From Euphorbia lathyris (Eukaryota; Streptophyta; Magnoliopsida; Malpighiales; Euphorbiaceae), in assembly GCF_963576675.1 (NCBI RefSeq), contig NC_088910.1, positions 26,414,531 to 26,478,530 of the forward strand: 64,000 bases of DNA. Reading direction: 5' to 3'. Positions 20,847 through 30,938 of this stretch are shown piece after piece. The position numbers and the translations under genes are program-made. Position 1 is the stretch's first letter. Every line of letters starts with the position of its first letter. The notes beneath the pieces were generated by a model. It was not told the DNA's origin, did not search any database, and saw nothing but the letters and a program-made list of their open reading frames with translations.

Positions 20847-23800
20847 TTATATATCAGAAAGCAGAGCCGTACAGATACAGGGGGGAGGGTGAGAAATCCA
20901 CACCGTCCTATCAGTGCCAGATATAACTGCACGGGCTAAAAAATGAGCAGCCTGGTTGGCTGTTTTACGAATAGATGAAATAGAGACATTTACAATTTCC
21001 TTTAACAAGAATTTGCAGTCTTCAATGATTAGATCAAGAGCTGAGTTGCCGATAGTTTCTCGCTGTAAAGCATACACTAGCAATTGGGAATCAGACTCTA
21101 CTAGCACGTTCCGTCTACCTGTCTCCTTTAACCAGCTTAACGCCTCCCGGCAAGTCAAGGCCTCCACCAAAAACGGATCCAATCGACAGTATAGGGTGCC
21201 GTTTCCCGCAGCGACGAACTCGCCCCCGTTGTTTCTAAGCACAAACCCGAACCCTGCACTATTTCTCTCCACAAAAACCGCCCCGTCAACGTTTAGCTTT
21301 GTCTAACCGTGAGGGGGACGGTGCCATTGCTGTTCCGTCGGCCTAACCGCGATGACAGCGGCAAGGCGTCGCCCTTGAGCCTCGCGCCAATTTGCTAGAT
21401 AAGATAAAGCCGACGAATGAAGAACAATAGGGGTAGAAGATTTATTGTTCCAAACCTGATTATTTCTGCTTATCCATAAAAACCAGCAGCCCACAGCCGC
21501 CATATCGGCATTCTCCGGCTTGACCACCAATAATTTCCTCCAGAGGTCTGAGAAGCACGTACAACCGCCTATCAGCCCCGACAGACCCGTCAAACACCAA
21601 AACAGCCTCGACAATCGACATGCGACTAGCGCGTGGAAGTCATCTTCCTCCATCTGGTTACACATAGGACACACACTACTTATCTGAACCCTTCATGAGT
21701 TGAGAGCTTTTAGAGATGGGAGGCAGCCGGATAGCGTTCTCCATATCAGATTCCTTACCTTTGGGGGGGCCTTGAGAGACCAAACCGAAACCCAGTTAAT
21801 ATCAGCACTTACCGGGTTCAGATGTGCCCTGTTCTGAACAGCCCACAGGTGGTGATAAGCGCTTTTGACACTGAACTTGCCCTTTGAATCCCAGAACCAC
21901 TCCCACGAGTCGCTAACAGCCCGCAAGCTAAGCGGAATACTTCGGATGAGTTCAACATCTCTATCAACAAAAATTCCTCTAATTAATTGAAGGTCCCAGT
22001 CGCCCGATTCAGACCGTAGACTCTCAACCATTTCGCAGCCCAAGCCAGTAAGAGGGGTACTCACCACATAGGGGTTTGCTAGATCCGGGAGCCATGGTTC
22101 GTCCCAAATATTGATTAATTCCCCTGTCCCTACCACTCGCCTCGCCCTAGACACTACAATTGACTGAGCTGCATGAATGCTGCGCCATATGAAGCTCGGC
22201 TTATCACCAACCTCAGCTTCCAAAAAAGAGTTAAAAGGATAGTACCTGACTTTGTAAACACGGGCTAGTAGCGAGTCCGGATTGGTAAGCAGACGCCACC
22301 CTTGTTTAGCCAAGAGAGCAATATTAAATAGATGAAGCTTACAGAAGCCCATTCCCCCTTCACATTTTGGAACACACAGTTTCTCCCAGGACTTCCAGTG
22401 AATACCTCCCTCAGTTGGACCCGTCGAGCCCCACCAGAATGAATTCATCATCCTTTCCAGATCCGCACATAGAAGTTGGGCCAATAAAAACAAACTCATA
22501 GCATATGATGGAAGAGCCTGAATGACTGACTTGAGTAGAATTTCTTTACCTGCTCTGGATAGAAGTTTGGATTTCCAACTTGTGACTCTGGATCTGACCC
22601 TATCCGCAACATACTGGAAAACTTGAGATTTGCACCTTCCAACTAGCGTCGGGAGTCCCAAATAAGTGGCAGTATTCGTCCCAGGGGGGATTCCCAATAG
22701 ATTGCTCAATTCAAGTCGTAAGGTGGCGGTGCAATTCTTACTGAATGACATAGATGATTTAGTGAAGTTCACCTTTTTCCCCGAAGCAGCTTCATACTGA
22801 TGTAAACAGTTCTGAACCTCCACACATTCCTCCTTGCTAGCTTTAAAGAACAAATAGCTGTCATCGGCGAAAAAGAGATGAGAAATGGACGGGGCGGACC
22901 TTGCAATGCGACACTCGTGGATCAAACCTTGTGTTTCTAACGCCTGGAGAGATGCAGACAAACCCTCAGCACAAATTAAGAAAAGATAAGGAGATATGGG
23001 GTCCCCTTGTCTTAGCCCACGTTGTGGTGAAATAGATCCGATAACCTGATTGTTGTGAGTGATATTGTACCGGGCCTTAGTAACACACTACATGACCAAA
23101 GAGATCCATTTATCATCAAAACCCAACTTCTGCATCATCTGACTCAAGAAATCCCACTCCACTCGGTCATAAGCTTTCACCATATCCAGTTTGAGAGACA
23201 CAAACCCTTGCTGCCCCCGAGTCTTGTGCTCTAAAAAATGATTAACCTCGAAGGCCAGCATGATATTGTCAGTAATAAGGAGCCCAGGGATAAAAGCACT
23301 TTGAGTAGGCGAAATGATAGTGTTTAATACTCTTTTAAGCCTGTTTGCGATTACCTTAGCTAGAATTTTGTATATCACATTACATAGGGCTATAGGCCTG
23401 AGATCAGAAATTCTTTCAGGGACTGCCTTCTTCGGAATCAGCACAATATTGGTATCATGAATGCTATCAGGAAAAACCCCATCGTTCAACCACTGAATAC
23501 ATGACTGAACCACCTTCGGGCCAACTAAACCCCAGTAGTATTGATAGAAACAAGGATTGAACCCATCAGGACCTGGGCTTTTATCCGGATGCATAGAGAA
23601 CACAGCCTTTTTAATTTCATCCTCCGAGAAAGGTTGTAACAGATCATTATTCATCTCAGTAGTAATCTTTGAGTGAACATTATTCAACACTGGAGCAGCC
23701 CCACAACCAGAAGAGGAGAAGATGTCATTGAAGTAATTAAGTATAAGAGAGGACAAACCTGTGTTCCAGTCGACCCAGTTTCCCGACTCGTCTTTTAGTT

Positions 23801-24908
23801 TCCTGATCTCGTTCTTTTTCCGACAGACACTAGCTGCAGAGTGGAAGAATTTAGAGTTTTGGTCTCCATCCTTGAGCCAAAGAGTCTTACTTCTTTGCTT
23901 CCAATACATCTCCTGTTGTAGAAGAAGTTCATCAAGCTGGATACGGGCTTGTGAAAAGGACTCCCGGTCAGGGATACTTTCTTTATCCTTCAGCCTTTTG
24001 ATGATCATACGACACTGCCTAATCTCCTTCTTGAACCGATTACGGACTGTCAACCCCCACTTTTCAAGAGCTGCACCACATTTTCCTTGCTTGTCCAGAA
24101 GACCACTATTAGTTGACTCTTGCCAAACAGCTGTAATCTGATCACGACAATCCGCCTCCTCTATCCAGGAGTTCTTAAAACGAAACTGACGCGTCACTAT
24201 GCTTGAGGTACTAATTAGAGTTAATAATAGGATAGAATGATCACTGCAGTGGGCATCCTCGTTGCAGACATAAGCTGAACTGAACTTAGAAAACCAATCT
24301 GTATTAGCCATGGCTCGATCTAGTTTTTCTTCGATGGAATTAGCCGTGCCTCTGCCTCTCTCCCAAGTAAATGGGTATCCTGTCATATGAACATCAGCCA
24401 ACCCACAATCAGTAACCGCAGCGTTGAAACCTCTCAAAAGTGCAGGGGGGTGCCTGTTACCTCCTTTCTTTTCTGATTGAGAAAGAATGTCATTAAAGTC
24501 TCCGATAACCATCCAAGGATCAGCGTTACCAGAAGAAAAACCTCTTAATAATTGCCAAGAATCAGCCCTCCTCCCTCTCTCAGGAAAACCATAAAAACCG
24601 GTTAATCGATACTCCGGCAAACCTAGTAGAGTAACCCTGCAATCAATGAAATTGGAGGAGAAACCCAGTAAATGGACTGAACTAGCTGTTTTCCAAATTA
24701 AGGCCAAGCCTCCTCCGGTGTTGACAGGCTCAACAAAGAACAAACCATGAAAAGAGAGCTTTTTCCTCAAGGCCTCTACTTTGGGACGGCTACATTTGAC
24801 CTCCATCAGAAAGATGAAATCGGGATGATGGACTCTGGCAAAGTCCACAAGTTGACGAACTGTCTGGGCATTCCCAATCCCCCGGAAGTTCCAAGAAAGA
24901 ATACTCAT
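20847..24908 (-). pseudogene. LINE ORF2: endonuclease, reverse transcriptase and RNase H, three in-frame stops
   Basis: One continuous frame of 1354 codons, interrupted by TAG at 23088-23090, TGA at 21693-21695 and TAG at 21303-21305. Residues about 1-230 form an APE-type endonuclease (NFRGIGN, MEVKCSR, IGDFNDI, SDHSILL). The reverse transcriptase follows: SPGPDGF and LDMVKAYDRVEW, then GLRQGDPISPYLF and FADDSYLFF with the catalytic Asp pair at about 22880. A CPMC...H.L..C zinc-binding motif follows the second stop. The end is an RNase H of the plant RVT_3 type (NVDGA, VESDSQ, ANQAAHFLAR; His stands where bacterial RNases H have Asp, as is common in this family). The start ATG overlaps the ORF1 stop. 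The protein would nick target DNA and copy its own RNA. No frameshift is needed to read through, so decay is recent. Confidence 0.93.
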
Positions 24909-26070
24909 TGCTCTCCACGAGCCGGGGGTCCGCGGCTCGCTTCTGGGTTACTGCTACTGCCTTCAACACTGCCCTGCATACCCTTTGTTTCCAATTCCCT
25001 GAGCACTGCTTCTATACTCTGATTACTGTCTACCCCGGTTCTTTTACGCTTCGGGTCAGATAATTCAATACCATCCTCTTCAAATATCTCAATCATGCTG
25101 TTAATGATTTTCACTCCCCCCAAGGGATATTTTCTTTTCCTCCTGCCCCTGTAGAAACCTTAGATTTGCCGCTAAAGCCAGGAGGGATCACTGTCACTAT
25201 CTTTGGGATACTCACTGTATATCCTGTCTGCTCTGCCCCTGTGCTATTGTGAGACACATTTGAGCTGTTTGCATGAGGGATAAATTGGAGGGGACGGTTC
25301 AGAAGAAATTTAGATTGAGGTTGAACAGACGAGCGACGAGTAGGGGCTCTAAGCCACGGCCCATAAGGTCTATCAGTTTTAATTGGATCAGCCACTTGCA
25401 GCAAGGCAGGGCAGAATTTGTCCGGATGTCCGATAAGTCCACAGACAAAACAGAACGTTGGCAAACGCTCGTACTTGAAATTGACCCAGAACACTTTACC
25501 GCCCGTCACACTGATCTGCATTTTCCTCTTCAAAGGTGTGAAGACATTGATTGAAACTCTGATGCGAAGATATGTTCTTGCAATCCCTGTGAAGTTATTA
25601 GGATCTGCTTCAACAAAAACTCCCATAAAATTACCGATACTAACAGCAACCCATTCAGACATAAAGCCGGCTGGGAGGTCATACACCTGCACCCAAAAAT
25701 CTGTATGTGATAATTCAACATCCATGGGGTTCTGTCCATCCACAAGAGGTTTAAGGATTAACAAATGTTGCTCAAAGGTCCATGCCCCCCCCTGTACTAC
25801 TCTGTCTCTCTCCCATGGATGATAAAACTCAAAGCGAAAAAGATTTGGACCCATATCTTCAACAAACATACCTTTCGAGGGGCTCTAGACATCAGCCAAA
25901 GTCGTTTTCATAAATGAGCTTTTAACCGGGCGATCCATGAGGAAAGTCCCAATTAGGCTCCAGGACAGCGGGCAAGGGGGCGACTCATTCTCATCTGGCT
26001 GGAGGACAAGGCCAGAATTTAATTCATCTTCTAGGGTTAACTGCGCGCTTCGGTCTGCGAGGGAATCCAT
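24905..26070 (-). pseudogene. LINE ORF1: DUF4283 nucleic-acid-binding protein, one stop and one frameshift
   Basis: The chosen start is the ATG at 26070 (MDSLADRSAQ). The GTG-initiated extension to 26172 is leader. The DUF4283 region spans about 25990-25400 (WSLIGTFLMDRP, FRFEFYHPWERDRVVQGGAWTF, FWVQVYDLP). A CCHC knuckle, CFVCGLIGHPDKFC, is encoded at about 25450-25410. An in-frame TAG lies at 25885-25887, in a position where the family usually has Trp. At about 25115-25120 a run of six G on the coding strand coincides with a change of frame. The C-terminal part continues in the new frame to the TGA at 24905-24907. That TGA overlaps the ORF2 ATG as ATGA. ORF1 proteins of plant L1 elements coat the RNA. 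Confidence 0.88.
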
Positions 26071-26344
26071 ACCGGAAACGAATTGGCCTCTGCGATTGCG
26101 GGCAAAGGCGGAGCAGACAGAAAAAATAACCGCACGACTGAGATAGGTCACGACAGATTCCACAATCCACACAGGGGCGGCAAGCGGGAGTGGCGAAAGG
26201 TAAGGGGGATATGGGGTGAGGATTTTTGTGGTGATCGTAATTGAGGAGGCGGCACGCCGGAGGGGGTGGAGTTTCGTAGGTCAGACGGCGGAAGGGAAGG
26301 GCTCGACAAAGACGCGAGAGATTCTTAATTTCTTAATTCATAGC

Positions 26345-26360
26345 CCAAAGGTGAGGGTTT
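26345..26360. repeat. LINE target-site duplication, right copy
   Basis: CCAAAGGTGAGGGTTT, identical to 20805-20820. Confidence 0.9.
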
Positions 26361-27043
26361 ATATATACACTTACAGTGAAAAACTTACGCGGATCCTGAG
26401 ATATAAAAAGAAAATAATAGTAAATGAGAATCCTAAAAATAAAGATGAAAAATCAATTATGTAAAAAAAAAAAAACTAAAAATGATATTTTTATTATACT
26501 TGACAATGAATTTAATAAAAACACTATTTTAAATAAAAAATTATTTTTTTTCCTTTAAATACTCACTTGTTCAAATAAAACATTCTGTACGAGCATTTCT
26601 AAATGTAAAATCACTAAAAATTGTGTTTATATTAATATGCTCTAACATATTTCTCTTAATATATAAAATTGATAAATCATTCAACATTTCTTATAACGTT
26701 GATTATCTCAAATAGTTTTCAATAATTTAACTTCAAAAAAAATTATTTCAGCAGATACAACAGTCACTGATATAATTAGGAAAATTGAAACTCAATTGAA
26801 ATATTTGGATAACAATCTACTGCTTTAACAAGCTCAAGAATTTCAAAATGTAGTCACCAAATGATATGATGTGATTGTTTGTGTCCAAGGATTATAATTA
26901 TTGTTGTTCTATCTTTCAAGATTTTAATTTTTTTATTTCTTTTTATAAAAGTTTTATTTTTGGGTCCCTCCATCTTTTATGCTTAAATGTGTGTTGCGAT
27001 ATTTTTAGGGCTAAAATTATTTTTATTACCATTTTATATTATT
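26361..27043. other. AT-rich spacer with a repeat shared with the end of the MATE array
   Basis: No gene. The 44 bases at 26747-26790 match 30566-30609, just after the last MATE fragment, with about six differences. The whole MATE array is thus flanked by a direct repeat, and the left copy may be the tail of a lost earlier unit. Confidence 0.6.
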
Positions 27044-27370
27044 TGCCAGCTAAATTCATCCCCATTATTAACAACCCCTAAAACACAAGAACAAAAAGAA
27101 AAAAACACCCATCTTTCCCTTGTTCTCAATGAAACCATTTCCAATGCTAAATTTACCTTTCCAATGATACTCACGTGCCTTCTTCTCTACTCCCGCTCCA
27201 TGATCTCTATGCTTTTCCTTGGAAGACTCGGCCAGCTTTCTTTAGCCGGTGGTTCACTTGCTCTCCGTTTTGCTAATATAACTGGCTATTCTGTTCTCTC
27301 TAGTTATCCATGGGAATGGAACCCATTTGTGCTCAAGCTTTTGGTGCTAAAAAACATACCCTTCTTAGCC
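27044..27370 (+). pseudogene. MATE transporter 5' fragment, copy 1
   Basis: Encodes the N-terminus of a multidrug and toxic compound extrusion transporter of the plant DTX48-56-like group: LNSSPLLTTPKTQEQKEK, then SNAKFTFPMILTCLLLYSRSMISMLFLGRLGQLSLAGGSLALRFANITGYS, which covers the first membrane helices. The ATG is changed (TTTGCCAGC instead of TATGTCCCAGC). A deletion after GYSVLS shifts the frame, so the rest reads as nonsense into the spacer. Confidence 0.85.
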
Positions 27371-27805
27371 ACTGTTCAATATCCAATTATTAATATTCAA
27401 AATGATGAAGTTTGTTTCCATATCCAGATTATTAATATTCAAAAGAGTATTTATCTGTTTCCATCGTGAATTTCCATAGATGGACACAAATAAGCTCACA
27501 TGATTATCTGTTTCCATATGAGCTGTTGTTAACAAGCTGTTGTTTCCATGTGAGCTGTTGTTTCCAAGTTGTTGTTTCCATCCATGAATTTGAAACAGAT
27601 AATCATATGAGCATATTTGTTTCCATCCATGGAAATTCACCATGGATCACATGAAGTTTGAAACAGACTTCACATGATTATCCATTTCAAACTGAAACAA
27701 ACTTCATATGATTATGTGTTTCAAATTGAAACAGACTTTGAAACATACTTCCTGTTTCCAATTCACGTGATCTATGGATGGAAACATATCAAATCATATG
27801 ATTCT
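27371..27805. repeat. Palindrome-rich spacer, unit 1
   Basis: Dense direct and inverted copies of short motifs: GTTTCCATCCATGG, GAATTTCCATGGATGG, GATAATCATATGAGC and its inverse, GTTTGAAACAGACTTCA and TTTCAAACTGAAAC. Neighbouring motifs can pair, so the RNA or single strand should fold into long imperfect hairpins. The same field follows MATE copies 2 and 3. Origin unknown. Confidence 0.8.
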
Positions 27806-28046
27806 CACTACAAGAAATTAAAAACAAAATAAAGTGAGGAGAGAGAACCGAAATAGGAGTGAGAAAACAAAGTGGGGAGAGAGAACCGAAAAACAACCTT
27901 ATAAAACCCCATGTCCCTCTCCCTTTTAAAAACCCCCTGTCCTGAAAAACAACCTTAGTCTTCCCTCCAACTTCTTCTATCTCTCTTTCTAAAGCCTGAT
28001 TTTTTATATACATGCAACATAACACAAACCAAAAATCAATTCAAGT
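27806..28046 (+). promoter_or_regulatory. Duplicated MATE promoter and leader, unit 1
   Basis: Begins CACTACAAGAAATT, has purine-rich GAGGAGAGAGAACCGAAA repeats, then a TATA-type CCTTATAAAACCCC (TATA at about 27899-27906) and a pyrimidine-rich leader (CTTCTATCTCTCTTTCT) leading to the ATG at 28047. Near-identical copies lie before 28917 and 29944. The promoter call is from sequence layout only. Confidence 0.6.
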
Positions 28047-28235
28047 ATGTCCCAGCTAAATTCATGATCTCTATGCTTTTCCTTGGTAGACTCAGACCAA
28101 CTTTCTTTAGCCGGCAGTTCACTTGCTCTTCGTTTTGCTAATATAACTGGTTATTCTGTTCTCTCTAGTTAGCCATGGGAATGGGACCCATTTGTGGTCA
28201 AGCTTTTGGTGCTAAAAAACATACCCTTCTTGGCC
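28047..28235 (+). pseudogene. MATE transporter 5' fragment, copy 2, internally deleted
   Basis: Starts ATGTCCCAGCTAAATTCAT like copy 4, then jumps straight to the MISMLFLGRL codons. About 130 bases of coding sequence are lost between short CAT repeats. It keeps the shared frame damage after GYSVL and the common breakpoint at GGCC. Confidence 0.85.
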
Positions 28236-28713
28236 ACTGTTCAATATCCAGTTATTAATATTCAAAATGATGAAGTTTGTTTCCATATCCAGATTATTAA
28301 TATTCAAAAGAGTATTTATCTGTTTCCATCATGAATTTCCATAGATGGAAACAAATAAGCTCACATGATTATCTGTTTCCATGTGAGCTGCTGTTTCCAT
28401 CCATGGTGAATTTCCATAGATGGAAACAAATAAGCTCATATGATTATCTATTTCAAATTCATGGATGGACACAACAGCTCACATGGAAACAGATAATCAT
28501 ATGAGCTTAATTGTTTCCATCCATGGAAATTCACCATGGATCATATGAAGTTTGAAACAGACTTCACATGATTATCTATTTCAAACTGAAACAGACTTTG
28601 AAACAAACTTCATATGATTATATGTTTCAAATTGAAACAGACTTTGAAACATACTTCCTGTTTCCATTCACGTGATCTATGGATGGAAACATATCAAATC
28701 ATATGATTCTTCT
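28236..28713. repeat. Palindrome-rich spacer, unit 2
   Basis: Same motif field as 27371-27805, with the order of internal hairpin blocks partly changed and about 40 bases more. It ends at TGATTCTTCT before the next promoter copy. Confidence 0.8.
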
Positions 28714-28916
28714 CACTACAAGAAATTAAAAACAAAATAAAGTGAGGAGAGAGAACCGAAAAACAACCTTATAAAACCCCATGTCCCTCTCCCTTTTCAA
28801 AACCCACTGTCCTGAAAAACAACCTTAGTCTTCCCTCCTACTTCTACTATCTCTCTTTCTAAAGCATGATTTTTTATATACAGGCAACATAACACAAACC
28901 AAAAATCAATTCAAGT
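28714..28916 (+). promoter_or_regulatory. Duplicated MATE promoter and leader, unit 2
   Basis: Copy of 27806-28046 lacking about 38 bases of the purine-rich repeat. TATA-like TTATAAAA at about 28769-28776. Confidence 0.55.
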
Positions 28917-29245
28917 ATGTCCCAGCTAAATTCATCCCCATTATTAACAACCCCTAAAACACAAGAAGAAAAAGAAAAAATACCCATCTTTCCCTTGCTC
29001 TCAATGAAGCCATTTCCATTGCTAAAATTACCTTTCCAATGATACTCACATGCCTTCTTCTCTACCCCCACTCCATGATCTCTATGATTTTCCTTGGCAG
29101 ACCCAACCAACTTTCTTTAGCCGATGGTTCACTTGCTCTTAGTTTTGCTAATATAACTGGCTATTCTGTTCTTTCTGGCTAGCCATGGGAATGGGACCCA
29201 TTTGTGGTCAAGATTTTGGTGCTATAAAACATACCCTTCTTGGCC
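28917..29245 (+). pseudogene. MATE transporter 5' fragment, copy 3
   Basis: ATG present, and the N-terminal coding sequence is like copy 4 (SQLNSSPLLTTPKTQEEKEK) through GYSVLSG. A TAG from the shared small deletion follows, and the sequence breaks into the spacer at GGCC. Several missense changes relative to copy 4. Confidence 0.85.
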
Positions 29246-29726
29246 ATTGTTCAATATCCAGTTATTAATGTTCAAAATGATGAAGTCCGTTTCAATATCC
29301 ATATTATTAATATTCAAAAGAGCATTTATCTGTTTCGATGGTGAATTTCCATGGATGGAAACAAATAAGCTCACATGATTATCTGTTTCAAACTTCACGT
29401 GATCCATGGATGGAAACAGACATATGTTTCCATTGATGGATCACGTGAAGTTTGAAACAAACGTCACATGGTTATCTGTTTCAAATTAATGGATGGAAAC
29501 AACAGCTCACATTGAAACAGATAATCATGTGAGCTTATTTGTTTCCATCCATGGAAATTCACCATGGATCATATGAAGTTTGAAACAGACTTCACATGAT
29601 TATCTGTTTCAAACTGAAACAGACTTCATATGATTATTTGTTTCAAATTGAAACAGACTTTAAAACAGACTTCCTGTTTCCAATTCACGTGATCCATGGA
29701 TGGAAACATATCAACTCATATGATTC
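29246..29726. repeat. Palindrome-rich spacer, unit 3
   Basis: Third copy of the hairpin field. It includes GGATCACGTGAAGTTTGAAAC and its inverse separated by about 30 bases at about 29388-29450, which would form a strong stem. Confidence 0.8.
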
Positions 29727-29943
29727 TCAGTAGAAGAAATTAAAAACAAAATAAAGTAAGGAGAGAGAACCGAAATAGGAGAGAGAAAACAAAACGAGGA
29801 GAGAGAACCGAAAAACAACCTTATAAAACCCCTTTGTCCTGAAAAACAACCTTAGTCTTCCCTCCAACTTCTTGTCTCTCTCTTTCTAAAGCCTAATTTT
29901 TCATATATAGGCAACATAACACAAACTATAAATCAATTCAAGT
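29727..29943 (+). promoter_or_regulatory. MATE promoter and leader, unit 3
   Basis: Third promoter/leader copy, in front of the longest MATE fragment. TATA-like TTATAAAA at about 29821-29828, pyrimidine-rich leader, ATG at 29944. Confidence 0.55.
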
Positions 29944-30565
29944 ATGTCCCAGCTAAATTCATCCCCATTATTAACAACCCCTAAAACACAAGAAGAAAAA
30001 GAAAAAAGTACCCATCTTTCCCTTGCTCTCAATCAAGTCATTTCCATTGCTAAAATTACCTTTCCAATGATACTCACAAGCCTTCTTCTCTACTCCCGCT
30101 CCATGATCTCTATGCTTTTCCTTGGCAGACTCGGCCAACTTTCTTTAGTTGGTGGTTCACTTGCTCTCGGTTTTGCTAATATAACTGGCTATTCTGTTCT
30201 CGTTGGTTTAGCCATAGGAATGGGACCCATTTGTGGTCAAGCTTTTGGTGCTAAAAAAACATACTCTTCTTGGCCTTACTTTATAAAGAACTATACTTTT
30301 ACTTGTTTTGATCTCTTTACCCATATCTTTATTGTGGCTAAACATGAAAACAATTCTCCTTTTTTGTTGTCAAGATTTGACTATTGCTACTCAAGCACAG
30401 TCATTTCTTTTTTACTCTATTCCTGATCTTTTAGCTCAATCTTTTTTACACCCTTTAAGAATCTATCTCAGAACTCAATCTATTACCTTACCTTTAACAT
30501 TATGTGTTGTATTAATCAATTTTTCTCCTTATACCTATCAACTACTTTCTCGTTACACATCTTAA
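29944..30565 (+). pseudogene. MATE transporter 5' fragment, copy 4 (longest)
   Basis: Encodes about the first 180 residues of a DTX48-56-like MATE efflux carrier in pieces. The frame is intact to GPICGQAFGAKK. A run of seven A, against six in the other copies, shifts the frame at about 30252. A stop follows near 30283, then correct family sequence reads in another frame (LPISLLWLNMKTILLF, QSFLHPLRIYLRTQSITLPLTLC), with another shift near 30510 before INYFLV-like codons. It ends at the fourth or fifth membrane helix of the usual 12. MATE proteins export metabolites or hormones with H+ exchange, but this copy cannot. Confidence 0.85.
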
Positions 30566-30609
30566 TTCAGCAAATACAATAGTCACTAACATAGTTAGGA
30601 AAATTGAAA

Positions 30610-30933
30610 AGCACACTATGTTATTTTCCCTTTTACATGACACAAGATACATGACATACATTTGTTTTCATGTCGTTTGATTGTTTTTCGTGACAGTATA
30701 ATAAAATTATGTCATCTGGAAACTTAAATGTAAACCAGCTCTATTCACATGTGGCATTCCGATGACACAATTTTGTCATCTAAAGAAAATGCGCATTTAA
30801 TTCAAAATTTACTTAATCATCAGATGCCACTTGTGATAAATGACTGACATGGTATTCAGAAAACAAAAAAAAAATGGCAAATGAAATTTCACTTACGCGA
30901 CCAACTAAAACAGATCCTAAATTTAAGGCGCTC
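30610..30933. other. Non-coding DNA before the large LTR element
   Basis: Contains CACTATGTTATTTTCCC and repeated CATGACA motifs at about 30617-30700, reminiscent of the end and subterminal repeats of a CACTA-type element. No opposite end was found. Confidence 0.35.
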
Positions 30934-30938
30934 AATAC
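30934..30938. repeat. TSD of outer LTR element, left
   Basis: AATAC, repeated at 61845-61849. Confidence 0.85.

Larger units (their letters stand above)
20821..26344 (-). mobile_element. Full-length L1-type LINE (non-LTR retrotransposon)
   Basis: About 5.5 kb with a 16-bp perfect TSD and a poly(A) tail of about 11 bases at its 3' end (20818-20828, T on plus). From 5' to 3' on the minus strand: a GC-rich leader (26344-26071), ORF1 (DUF4283 plus CCHC knuckle) and ORF2 (endonuclease, reverse transcriptase, zinc-binding region, RNase H). The 5' end is complete and the TSD is intact, so insertion is not ancient, but nonsense codons in both ORFs make this copy inactive. Base composition is visibly more GC-rich than the surroundings. 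Confidence 0.93.
27044..30565 (+). repeat. Tandem array of four truncated MATE gene 5' ends with palindromic spacers
   Basis: The repeated unit is a promoter/leader of about 0.2 kb, the first roughly 0.33 kb of a MATE coding region, and a palindrome-rich spacer of 0.44-0.48 kb. MATE starts are at about 27044 (ATG lost), 28047, 28917 and 29944, giving unit lengths of about 1003, 870 and 1027 bp. Copies 1-3 all stop matching MATE at the same base, after the CTTGGCC that follows the GAKKHTL codons, and continue into the spacer. Copy 4 continues into genuine MATE sequence. Copies 1-3 also share a 1-2-base loss in the codons after GYSVL that copy 4 lacks. They are thus descendants of one mutated truncated unit. 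Confidence 0.88.

Noticed and set aside
22961..22963. Separate start codon for the second part of LINE ORF2
   Set aside because: The codon is TTG, and the frame is continuous with the upstream part through a single TAG, so this is one broken ORF.
27806..27820. CACTACAAGAAATT as the terminus of a CACTA transposon in the MATE array
   Set aside because: Read inward from such an end, the subterminal repeats should lie to the right, but the palindromic field is on the left and the right side is MATE promoter. Copy 3 reads CAGTAGAAGAAATT and no opposite end is present.
27371..29726. CRISPR-like array impression from repeated short motifs
   Set aside because: Repeats vary in length, orientation and spacing, and the DNA is plant nuclear. 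No spacer/repeat regularity and no cas genes.
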